Below, piece by piece: positions 39,901 to 50,651 of a DNA stretch of 64,000 nt. The stretch is from Druceiella hillmani (taxonomy: Eukaryota > Arthropoda > Insecta > Lepidoptera > Hepialidae): contig JAYKKI010000077.1 in assembly GCA_039881145.1 (NCBI GenBank), positions 1,304,501-1,368,500 on the forward strand, read 5' to 3'. How positions within the stretch are numbered: position 1 is the stretch's first letter; each line of letters opens with the position of its first letter. Below the pieces are notes generated by a model. It was given only the letters and a program-made list of their open reading frames with translations, made no database searches and was not told the DNA's origin. Position numbers and translations under genes: made by a program.

Positions 39901-42362
39901 TTTTAGTTTTCGATTCCACCAATTCTACCTATATAAAAGTAGTTTTAAACAAACCGTATTATCATTGCAGGTTTCTACGATAAAATAAATGAATTATGAA
40001 AGTTTTTAAAAGCAAGCTCTTATTTAAATAAACTAAAAATGGAAAAACATTTAGTAACAACCGAATTAGTTGGGTTTGCAAGACGAGGAAATAAACATTC
40101 AATTGTCAGAAATATTGATCTGGGGAAGTGTGTATTTTTTAGTTAAATAAATTATGTGTAAAGTAGCTACAATTATAGCTTGGTATACACTGAACTGGTT
40201 CCAAGTGTCGTTTCTTTGGTAATAAGATTGTCAACATTTTGGCCAATCCGTTTCAAATAAAATAAAATAGCGATGGCTTGATTCAAAATTGTTAAGTATG
40301 GTTTATAAAAAGTACTAATTATTAATAAGAGGTCCAATATACTCATTACTTCAAATGTTTTGCTGAGTGTTTTTCGAAATTTTACAAACGCACTAGAACT
40401 AACCAACATGTTGAGTTTAAGCAAAAGTGAAAGAAATTATTTCCAATTCGCTTGTTGTTCATACTCAAACTGTGTATTTCAACCACGCTCAGTATTTCTG
40501 TGAGAAGTGTAATGTATTCCGAAACATATTTCTATATTTTATTGACAAACCCAATAAAAAATACGTTTACTATAATATAATTTCGTTAACTACCTGTAAT
40601 GTTTTAAGTCACATAACCTAACATAATTTTGTTTATAGAATTTTCGTTATTTATTGAGGTGCTACAAATGGAAAATGTTTGGTACACGATACGTCGTATA
40701 TTAATATAAATTATGCCATTTTCGTAAATCGATTAAACATAGTCGTTAAATATAGCTGATTGAACGGTACAATCGCCAGATTTCCAAAAAAACCTGGTGG
40801 TTAAATTTAATACCCGTGTTTGCAATAAAATAAGACATAATAGTATATTTGATAAGTTTCGTGGAAGTTTCAGTAGCGGTGTTTATTTAATATATTGGTT
40901 ATTCCGTCACGTCTATTGGACTATTCTCACAATTTTTTGCATATTTTTTTAATTTAAAAACTTGGGGAGGTTGTAAATATGGGAGCACTTATCAAAATAA
41001 TTTTTATCTGCAAAAGTCTAGTTTAATTATCGAAATCCAAATAACCTCTTTAAGTATAATTTTAAGTACAAAGTTCTTTATGTACTAAGTAGATTTGACA
41101 CATAAGTCTAACATTTAACGAGGAAGGTAAATTTTTTGTAAACTTATTTTCATTCCAATCGTATAAGTTTGTATTATTATTTTCAATTACATTTTGACTA
41201 CTACATTCTAAAGTTAATTTTAATTTTATTGTTGGTAACGCAGGTATTGCAGGCGTTATAATTTATTACAATGTTATTTTGATTTTAAATTGATACACAT
41301 GTCTAAAGCCAATCAAAGATAATAGAAGTTTTTCAACAATGTGGTCTTAATTTTAACATATGAAATACATGTATATACTTGGAAGATTTTTGTCGCTGGA
41401 GAAATGGTTTATCATGAAAAATATAATATTTCAATAGTTATAGATCGATACCTATAACAGAAATATGCATTTCAGTAATCTTTATTCAGAAGATCTGCAA
41501 GTTCACATTCAAACTTATCTCTCTACAGCGTGATCTATTTTCTCACAAAAGTGACCTCACTCGGACATAGTTCCAGAAACTGACATCACTCAGTCATCAT
41601 TTCAGATTTAAAACCTTTAATTCTCAAGATTATTAGTCATATTCTTAATAATTTCCTCAATTTTCTTATTCCAAAACGTAATATTACATATGACCAGTAT
41701 TCCTCCAATGTATGTGCTGCCAAACTCTAAAACTCACTTGATTTTAATATTTATGTTTCCATTTATGTTTCCAAAGTAGTCAAAAAAGTTAATTATATCT
41801 TAATATATGGTCAATACTTTGTCCCTTCGTGTCTATTAATTCCTCTTACTTTGTCCTTATTCCCTATGCATATATATATTCAGGGAATAATCTCATCCAT
41901 TCAAAGAGTTTCTTCCATTTAAAAATTTCTCTAGCAGTGTATTGCATTTCCACCACAATACTTCTAAATTTGTAATATTTTGGTGGACTTAAAGTGACTG
42001 CTCATATAGAAATTATTTTCTGTGATGTTCATTTGTAGATATGTTACATATACGTCTAGGACTCATAAATTAATTATTAAAATTAGATTTTATTAATAAA
42101 CGACTCATGTCTAAGTTATCAATTAATCATCGCTAAATGTTAGTAGAATTGCTGATGAGTCGAATTCGTCAATTTACTTATTACAGCTCAGTACATTGAA
42201 ACCAATTTAATTTATCAATTTATGAGTAATTGCTTACTTGCCATTGACGTCACATAGCATTAAATTTTCTATAACCAGTAGCTTAATATCAGAGCATTTG
42301 GAAGAATATATTGGACAAATTTTCTTTAAGCATTTATTTCATATTATACGTATCCAAATTAA
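36911..42362. other. Intergenic DNA, no gene seen
   Basis: About 5.4 kb without a recognisable gene. Present are a duplicated GCCAGAAAATTTT motif (37850-37880), degenerate tandem repeats at 39001-39122, and an 83-codon minus-strand frame at 40424-40173 with a hydrophobic stretch (SILDLLLIISTFYKPYL) that I cannot assign. Confidence 0.5.
39001..39122. repeat. Degenerate short tandem repeats
   Basis: Irregular repeats of ACGTATTGTAACTGTAA about 19-35 bp apart, with AT-type substitutions. Confidence 0.7.
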
Positions 42363-43139
42363 ATGCATTTAAAATTACAACATACGGGGGGCGCGAATAA
42401 TAATTTTAAAATAATTAACTCATTGGAAACATGTTTGGGATTGTATCGATTAGAAGGCAAAATAACGAATGTTTGGATAGTGTTTACCCGAAAATTTCAT
42501 AGTATTTTAATATTCTTTTACGGCATATATACTATATATTTTAATTCATGGCAAATTTATTTTGACGACAAGTCATATTGGATAATGTTAATGTATCAAT
42601 CCTCTTTACATATTTTCTTATTTTACGTAATGTTTATTGAAATATTTTGGAAAAAACATTTACATAAACGTTTATTTATAAAGCTTCGTCGAATTGATGA
42701 ATGTTTTGATGCCGATTTAAGATGACAGATGTTGCGTAAATGTGAACGAAACATAAATACCCTCGTTGGGTTGGTTTCTTTGTTCAATGTTGTAGTCATA
42801 ATAGTGGACATATATTCAGGTGGATTGGACGTCTTTATGAAATATTTCTTTTCATATATTTCGTGGGCTTTGCTTGATTTCGAATGTGTTTATTTTGCCG
42901 GTTTAATATTATATATAAATAAAAGATTACAAAAGATAAATGAGCATCTGGTAAACAAATCCAAATTCTGTGTAAAACCACCGAGGTACTATTTAGTAAA
43001 CAACTTGTTGGTACCTATTAAAATGAATTCACAAGTGGATTCAAAAATCAATTCAAAACTGAGTAATTTTCAGTTATACAAATTTTACAAAACTCTCTCC
43101 CAAATATCTCAATTTTTAAATCAATCTTTTGGTGTCCAG
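42363..43139 (+). CDS. Gr-B exon 1 (TM1-TM4, contains the TGA)
   Basis: 777 nt, 259 codons including TGA at codon 121. Hydrophobic segments at about residues 44-63, 73-93, 132-152 and 160-184. Ends FGVQ with donor CAG|GTAAGT (43140-43145), a consensus site. Confidence 0.8.
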
Positions 43140-45631
43140 GTAAGTATTCTAGGTATTAAAATTTTATTTATTGTTAACTTTTTTGCCAGTGGTACATTTA
43201 GAATATTCTACCAAAGTAGTTTGCAGTTAATTAATTAAGATGGCCAACCTTAAAACAAAACCTTAAAAAATTAAGTCTGAGAAAATAGCATTTTTTTGTA
43301 TATACACAAAAAATTACCGACTGCAAAATATGTCGACTTCCCAAATTGATATTATATCATATTGCTTTTTATAAATCAACACATAATAGACATGCTATTT
43401 ATGTTTCAGAATGAGATACAGCTGTAATAAAATGTTATATCTTCAATTAACATTAAATTTTCTCTAAATTTTAGATTTTCCTGGCTTTTTGCTGTTACTT
43501 CTTTTCTTTTTTAATATTTAACTATGGGCTAGTGATACTACATCACGTCAATGTAAGTCTATTAAATAACATTTGTATTAGTACAACCATTTTAATCATG
43601 GGAAGAAATTCTTAGTAATTCTTAGATAAATTATTAAAATAACAATTTTCGTTCCTCCAAAAAAATCCTATCAATGGCAGACATTACTACGTAATATTTT
43701 AAACTCTTAATACTCAACCATTTCCGAGTTACATTTATAGCATTCAAAAATGGTAATTTTTGAACAAACTTACTTTAATTAGCAAATCATATGTTCTTAT
43801 TTTCCCAAAGATATATTCACGAAAAAGAAAAATCAGAAGCCTATATAATATATAATATATACATATATAAATATACATACTACTGATATTGTACAGTATA
43901 ATTCTTGTCTCAAATGTTATCATTTCAGAAGAATAGTGCAGATAATACTTTATATAATTACAACTTTCTGATGTGGATATTACGTTCTTTACCATCGCTT
44001 TTGCTAGTGTGTATATCTAGCCACAATTTGAAAACTTCTGGCGAAGAGAGTAAACAGCTGCTATCGAAAATAATATTTGTATCATATGGAGGTACGTGTG
44101 TCAAACATAAATATAAGTAAGTATATAGAGCGTACTGTAAAACATATACGAACGTAAATGGCTACATAAAATTGGAAACAGAACTCAAGAGTATGGTTTT
44201 TAGAGATGGACTAGTTACTCGTACGCTTGGATCACGTTTGTGTTAACTTCCCATACTTTTTGTTTCCCGTCGCAAACTTATCTTCTATGAATTTCATTTA
44301 ATACATGCACTCGCTCGCTAAAACATTAGAAGAACAGATTTATTTTAAATGAATACTTTTCTCTGGCAGTAGTCGGCAATGGCAGTTTATTAGTGTGGCA
44401 AACATATACTTGCATGAATGGTTTTATATAAATTGACAAATTTGTCATAAAGGACATAACATGTGTACTTTAAATAATTAATTACATTTATAATATATTT
44501 AAGTATATGTTATGTAACTGTTGTACGTGTCGTCAGAATTTAAGGTGCACGCGATATTAAATATTATTTATTTCGCATATATTGATATTCGCAAATAAAT
44601 CAAAACCTATAGAGTACTTCCCGTTAATATTATAAACCATTAAATGTTAAATGCCTAAATGTGATGGAACCCTCGTAGTGGAATTCCACTGGTATTTGAG
44701 AGAATTTTATTTTTAATTATATTTAATGACAATTAAATGAAACTACGTGATGTAGTATTATTTCTACTTTCTTTAAGTTTTTTACCACGACCTAGGTTTC
44801 ATTGTATTATATCTTCAGGTGGGCTATTAGCAGAGATTGCTAATACCCCACCTGATCTTTGCTTATAGCCCGCCTGAAGATGTTGTAATACGACGAAATC
44901 TGGGTCGTGGTAAAGAACTTAAAGAAAGTAGAAATAATACTAAATCACCTAGTTTCATTTAATTGTGAATAATGAATTTTTGCAAAAGTACTGCCAAATA
45001 TATTCAATTATATTGAATTTTTTTTGGCTATATACATTATATGATCTAGTGAATACCTCAATGATTAAAATATTATATTTGCTCAAAAATTTGAGTTTAA
45101 ATAAAATTTTTTTTTTAAATTGTGACATTTACGGCTGAGTGAAGTTCAAAAGAATAACTTCTCATAAAAAACCTTAAATAACATAATTATATAATGGAAA
45201 GAGGAAAAAAATCGAAAATTCCAGGGGTGTATTAAAAAATGAAATGAATATTTGTTTTCAGTAAGGAAATAATTTATGATTTATTCGGATAAATTCATAT
45301 TAAATTATAAGTGGTACTTATTTCATTTCATTGTTGGCTGTAAAGGTGCCGGGACAAGTCATTACGAGCTAATTAATCTAATTTTGCAGAACCTACTAAA
45401 ATCTCTCTGTAAAATAAGTTTTCTGACCTAATATTATATAATATGTTCACAGATGAACAAGGCGAAATGAGAAATATCTACAAATTGGTCCAGCAGAGCT
45501 CAATAGGAGAGTTCACGGCCTGCAGCATGTTCCAAATTAGCGCTTCGTTACTGCTCAGCTTCATGGGTGTCGCTACTCAGTATGTTATTGCATTTGTGCA
45601 AATGTCGAGCCTTTCAGATCACAAATTATGA
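42363..45631 (+). CDS. Gr-B: gustatory receptor, four exons, one in-frame TGA
   Basis: Seven-transmembrane insect gustatory receptor, expected in the dendrite membrane of taste neurons as a ligand-gated cation channel subunit; ligand unknown. Exons 42363-43139, 43475-43552, 43929-44091 and 45453-45631 give 398 codons, the usual Gr length. Introns are phase 0, 0 and 1 with good GT-AG borders. Landmarks: WKKHLHKRLFIKLRRIDE (about 96-113); DFECVYFAGLILYINKRLQK then INEHL (TM4 region); SQISQFLNQSFGVQ ending exon 1; RSLPSLLLVCISS (TM6); and TQYVIAFVQM, the family TYhhhhhQF motif in TM7. The single defect is TGA at 42723-42725 (codon 121), followed by C and then by open frame. A TAA at 42360-42362 fixes the ATG. 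It may be a recent pseudogene, a readthrough gene, a null allele or a sequence error. Confidence 0.85.
43475..43552 (+). CDS. Gr-B exon 2 (TM5)
   Basis: 78 nt, 26 codons, phase 0 both sides: IFLAFCCYFFSFLIFNYGLV and on, almost all hydrophobic. Acceptor CTAAATTTTAG, donor AAT|GTAAGT. Confidence 0.8.
43929..44091 (+). CDS. Gr-B exon 3 (TM6 and loop)
   Basis: 163 nt. KNSADNTLYNYNFLMWILRS, then LPSLLLVCISSHNLKTSGEE, then SKQLLSKIIFVSYG. The EES.QLL part is the intracellular loop typical of Grs. Acceptor TTATCATTTCAG, donor GGAG|GTACGT, leaving phase 1. Confidence 0.8.
44092..45452 (+). other. Gr-B intron 3
   Basis: 1361-bp intron containing the 236-bp foldback element at 44730-44965. No other coding sequence seen. 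Confidence 0.7.
44730..44965. mobile_element. Foldback/MITE-like palindromic element in Gr-B intron 3
   Basis: Ends CAATTAAATGAAAC (44730-44743) and GTTTCATTTAATTG (44952-44965) are perfect inverted repeats; pairing continues inward for about 110 bp per arm with scattered mismatches (TATTATTTCTACTTTCTTTA against its complement, CCACGACC.AG against CTGGGTCGTGG). The middle (about 44813-44853) forms its own stem, AGGTGGG.TATTAGCA with its complement. No obvious target duplication. The right arm has CTGAAGA, GTTGT-AAT-ACGAC and GAAA in order, loosely like a hammerhead ribozyme core as carried by Penelope-like elements. Confidence 0.75.
45453..45631 (+). CDS. Gr-B exon 4 (TM7, C-terminus)
   Basis: 179 nt, phase 1 acceptor (ATGTTCACAG). 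EQGEMRNIYKLVQQSSIGEF, TACSMFQISASLLLSFMGVA, TQYVIAFVQMSS, stop at 45629-45631. The same exon of Gr-A and Gr-D starts in the same phase and has nearly the same length. Confidence 0.85.
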
Positions 45632-45658
45632 ATTTGAATAATGGAAAAATTTGTTATT

Positions 45659-45666
45659 TTTATATA

Positions 45667-45722
<56 letters not shown>
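45659..45722. repeat. (TA)n microsatellite just after Gr-B
   Basis: TA run with TGTGTG near its start, 27 bp after the Gr-B stop codon, so probably within its 3' untranslated region. Confidence 0.95.
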
Positions 45723-45727
<5 letters not shown>

Positions 45728-45984
45728 ACAAAACTCGAACTCTTTTTTTGCAATTATTATTGTAAATATCAAAGTGAAAACAATTTTCTTTTTAAATTTG
45801 TGCATCGAATGTTAGTTACAATTACAAATTGTCTGTTCTGAAAGAAGTAAACTTAAATAATGACTTCAACTCTAGCATTTAGAAATTTTATTACATCGGC
45901 TTACATATACAAACCATGGATTGATTGGTTTAATTTCCTTTTTATGCACTAAAGAGGTAATACACATTTCTGAACATTTCAATT

Positions 45985-46370
45985 CAAAGTCAACTAGCCT
46001 TGTTACTAACGTCCCTCAAGATGGTGTTTACTATTTTATTTTGTATTGATACTATAGTTAAACAACTGTCCTCCGACTCTCATTTATATGCTGATGATTT
46101 TCAAACGTACTCTCACAGCAGTGTTATTGAAATTACGTCCTGCATTGATATATGGAATGCAGACCCATATTTGGTCAGCAAGTTGATTAGTAAATAGTGT
46201 ATTCTGATTAACCCAATTAAATCAGAGGCTATTGTTTTCAGTAGCCAGAAACTTCTGCCGAAAATGCGTTTAGCTGATTTATCACGATCCTTTATTAAAG
46301 ATTGCGATCTTCTTTTAACTACAACTGTAACAAAATGTTCGCCTATTGACTGACTATTATTTCATATAGC
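45985..46370 (+). pseudogene. Reverse transcriptase fragment of a non-LTR retrotransposon
   Basis: TSLVTNVPQDGVYYFILY (family: 'GVPQGSVLGPLLF..Y'), a frameshift near 46045, then SDSHLYADDFQTYSHSS with the YADD catalytic box, SCIDIWNADPYLVSKLISK, a stop at 46195-46197, and in the same frame CILINPIKSEAIVFSSQKL ('LNP.KS..I.F'). This is the palm and following region of a jockey/CR1-type reverse transcriptase. The highly conserved Gly of VPQG is Asp. Flanking ORF2 domains were not found. Confidence 0.75.
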
Positions 46371-49300
46371 ACAACCAAGTATATGACGTTTGTTACAAGA
46401 TATTCTGTTAAATATGTACTGCTCTAAAGTTTCTACCATTTCAAATAATAGTACGTATTTATCAAACTCTACATCTGAATATCGTTCATTATAGAGGCGT
46501 GTGCATTCGGTTTCTAAATTAATATTTATTCAATAAATTGGAAGGATTTCAAAATCTGTGTATACGGTACACTTTCTGCCTTAAAAATTACCATGTATTT
46601 AAACATTGGTCACGATTTATATGATTAAAATTTCACAGCCGACGCAAATCCTGTTTTCCATGTTTTTATGTAACATTTTAAACAAGCTCGTTGTAAATTC
46701 ACACGTCCCGATTTCCCACAACGCGAAAAAAATTTAATAAGTCATTAATCATGATTAATTATTGACTTCTTCTATCATTATTGCCTACTCCAGATTAAAT
46801 ATTCCAGTCTTTAGCTTTAATCATTATTCCTATTAACACATGATCAACACTGGTAGATGTTGACACGATAATGTTATATTTTGACAATTTGTTTAGCAAT
46901 ATTTCTTTTGTAATACTTGTTGCTACACTATATGCGGTAGTTTGGTTTGACAAACAATTTTTAATTTATTATTTTAACAAATCGGATTCGACGTACATAA
47001 TGTTGTTAAACGTACGTTCGGTGTGGAATGTAACTGATGTATAAATTATTTACTAAAAGGTATGGCTTGTTTGTATTATGTAATTAATACCGGAATATTT
47101 TCATTAAGACCAAGGAAAACCACATCTTGGAATATGCCTTTGTGCACAACTCAAAAAGATCGTCATTGTTTTGTCAGCCTTATCTGAAAATATTATTATT
47201 TGTGATAGACCTTTCAAAATGTATTTGTTTTATTCCTTACTAACTCTGTACCTGTCAGAGCAATGTAGTCGTACGCTAAATAAACTAGAAGAAAAATTTT
47301 CAACATGGCGATTCCAGAACAAAATTGAATTAATTTATTGTAACTTACTGTTAATATTTTAATAACCATGTTTTCGTATAATTGTAGGCTACGAATTTTT
47401 TTTTAAATTGATTTCAAACTAATGTGGTGGAATACTTTAATAGTCATTGCAATTTAATATTACAGAATAAATCATTAGGTATCTCATCCAATTCTATATA
47501 ATCGTGGTGGTAAAGATACCATCGCTGTATTTTACTCACGCAGAGACTCAGGCAAACAAGAGTTTGCCACTATGTGTAAATTAGACAAATCCAACAATCT
47601 GAACAGTAAATTGTTAGTTTTTAATTGGAAATCATTATGGTGACATGTTCTTCACACTCTCATTTTAGCCGTATAACAAGTTTTTCTTCATGAGTGGTAT
47701 TTAAAATGCTCGCTTTTTAGTTGGTTCTCAGTTCAGTTTCCGAATAAAAGATTTCTGTTTCTTGCAATTTTCTAGCTCTTCTAAAAATTAACGTTTTACG
47801 TTTTTGAAATTTGTATCTTCGAGTTGATCAAATGATTTGAACCAAATTTTAACATGTAACCAAATTTAAATTGTATTTATGCACATTCCTTTGTTCAAAA
47901 TATATATAATTTTTCTAATTATGGCTAGTCACCTTCCTTTTTAAATTGTTTTCCTATCAGAAGTCTTATCATATTCATCAGTCATTTTGATTTTGCAAGT
48001 ATCCCAGTGAAATTTTGTTTTCAATTACCAAAAGTTTCAATTAATGTAAATTTATGATGACTTAATAATAGAGAGGTAGCATACGTAATTTAGTCCTTAA
48101 TTTTAAAATATACGTTTATTCTAAAAAAAGAAATACTGAAGTTTTACGCGAAACTTACAAATTAATAAGCAAATACGTTTATAGATCAAGTGTACAAGTT
48201 GCCATTATTATTGTAAATGTTGGATTATTAATTTTGCATAAAAAATTATATTTAGAACATAACAATGCTGAATTTATTGGATATCACCGCAACTTTTCAG
48301 TGATGCAAGGCTAACAAAATGCACGTAATTATTTGAGTAATACGACGCGAGCTGATAATCAGTAGCGAGTACGTTCCCTTTTATATAAGTTCTCTTAACG
48401 CAGTCATGTTGTGACTGTGCAGTTATTGTGCGAATATGTGTCAATAATGTAATTTATATATTTTACAGTCGGTCTTTGAAATGACACGATCTAATGTAAC
48501 ATCCATATAGCATAAAACATTAGAAGAAAACAATTCGTTAGTCTGACTTCTATTTAAACCATTGAAAAAAATGTTTTAGACTCGAGTTGAATGGCTATAT
48601 GAGATCTAGTTAATGAATTATTGCAATATTATAATATTTTTTTTAAATTATATGTATCATCGCAGTTTTAGAACTAAGAAACCTTATTAACTTATTTTTG
48701 AATTTAACTGTTATATAGATCCATTGAATACATTTAAAAGTTTGATTTAATTCGTTAAAAAATACTCCCCCAAACTGTTCCGCTATTTGCATCCCTCTTT
48801 TTTCTCAAATATCGTTATATGTTGTAACACTTTTATGTAACAAAACTTCCAGGTCCAACAAAATTTGTGGACAAGCTGAAAGGGTAAACACCCAATCAAG
48901 TGAAATAGGTTACATTTGCGCATGCGATAGTCTCCACAGGACTATCGCATTCATGAACTTTCGCATAAATTTCTATAAACTTTATTACAAGCATTTGCAA
49001 CTGATTGATCAATAATATTTGTGAGCCCTGTAAAAGTACGTAATTGTAATAATTGTTCTCTTTACGTATGCTAGATTTCTTTGAGCTTTATTTAAACTTA
49101 CAGTCGTTCTTCACTACAAACAAAATTAGTTTTATTGACTAAGAATGTCTCTGACCTTCACGAGCTTAACAATTTTTTTTTTATTTACTGAAATTGAATT
49201 TTACATAAGCTGTTCAATTACTGCATAGACTTGTCTGTATTCACACCAATTCTCATGAAAATAAGATTAAAATAGGCAAAAATGCACTGCACTAAAGTAA

Positions 49301-50446
49301 TTAATACAGGAATCAATAATATTAATTTTTGAAAATCATATTTTGTTTTGGATATATTATTTCGATTCCGGGAGAAGAAAACACTTTTCTTCAAATTAAT
49401 CCGTTACAGCGGGATTTTCATTATATTTGTGATTGTAATAATTTTATTTAAGTCCTGTTTTCGCGAATATTATATTAAATAAATTGAAATATAAACCTAC
49501 GCTCGATGTGGAGTATATATTTCAAACAGTGAAATGATAATTTTTGTGTGAATGCATGTGTCTGTATGCTTGCCTGCGTGCGATTGTCGATTGCGCGATT
49601 GTCAACGTAACGCATATCCTGATACAGCAGTATATTTTGACGCTGAATCGGATGTTATAACTTCTTCCGTCACTGAACAGAACGTTGCAAAACAAAATAT
49701 ACCGGAGAGTATCTTTAAATTGTATATTTGCAATGTCAAAATTTTAACCAGAGGCATCGCTACTTTATGTGGCACTTGTCCGAAAACGTACAGGCGCACA
49801 ACTGAATATTTATCAAATGGATGATCTTGTATTAATTGTCGTAACACGCGATTATATCAGCCACGGGCTTCATTAATCGAACATCCGTAGTTCGTTTATA
49901 ATGTAATAGGAAATGTGTTAGTAAAAAAAATTAATTGAAAATGGACTTATTTATTTTCTGTTTCAGGTAATATTCAGCTAAGTAATTGTAATTTTAGCTC
50001 CATTGAAAATTTAGTGACTAATCTCTAAAATGTTAAAATATTTCATTAACGCCAGATTTCTTTCTAACATGCACATTGCAAAAATTTCTACATGGATATG
50101 TATTCATAACGGCATGAAAAAAACAAGTGTAGTAAATACATTAATTTAGAAGTAAGGGTAATTGTATTTGTATTACAAATAAAGAACCGTTAATCATTAT
50201 TATTTTTAATCCTATTTAATTCAAGGTTATATGAAAAATATGCCTTTTTATTATACACTAATAATCATGGACTGGTCCAATGTCCTGATTCATTTGATCA
50301 TTGGCTGATTCAATGGAAAATGCATACAATATATCACTCAGAAAAATTAACCTTGGGTACGTGAATACGCAAATTGGAAAGGAATACTGCGTTCTAATAT
50401 TTGTCTCCTTCATATAAGGAGTTCACTTTAAGTATAAATTTTAATC
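46371..50446. other. Intergenic DNA, no gene seen
   Basis: About 4 kb. A hydrophobic frame near 46880-47040 (FVILVATLYAVVWFDKQFL) and one at 47171-47362 could be worn Gr pieces but have no diagnostic motif. A less AT-rich patch at 49550-49850 is open on both strands and matches nothing I know. Confidence 0.45.
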
Positions 50447-50651
50447 TTTTATTTGATTTGAATCGGGTTTTTTCGCGGTAATTATCTATTTAATGAGTAA
50501 ACCTAGATATTATAAACTAGGTACTCACTATGTCCCGACGTTTCAGACTGGTTGCACAGCCTGTGGTCACGGGAAGACCGTCTTCCTGTATCTAGGTTTA
50601 CTCATTAAATAGATAATTACCGCGAAAAAACCCGATTCAAATCAAATAAAA
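50447..50651. mobile_element. Perfect 63-bp inverted repeat with a 79-bp spacer
   Basis: 50447-50509 is the exact reverse complement of 50589-50651 (63 of 63). The arms include TCGGGTTTTTTCGCGGTAAT. The spacer, on the minus strand, carries CAGTCTGAAACGTCGGGACA and GGTCTTCCCGTGACCACAGG. The GAAACGTC string with flanking TCCC/GGGA pairing recalls the ends of Penelope-like elements, but a full hammerhead core (CTGANGA) is not present. Perfect arms imply recent origin or gene conversion. Confidence 0.8.

Noticed and set aside
40173..40424. 83-codon minus-strand frame with a hydrophobic core, considered as a Gr piece
   Set aside because: It lacks the W-KK-ID block, the TM4 pattern and the TM7 signature that the other Gr pieces share.
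42723..42728. A tiny intron removing the TGA of Gr-B
   Set aside because: Although CAG precedes the next ATG, there is no GT donor at a workable distance that would restore frame without losing the conserved WKK...RIDE block.
46880..47362. Hydrophobic frames considered as worn Gr or odorant receptor exons
   Set aside because: No conserved motif and no splice sites that would connect them.
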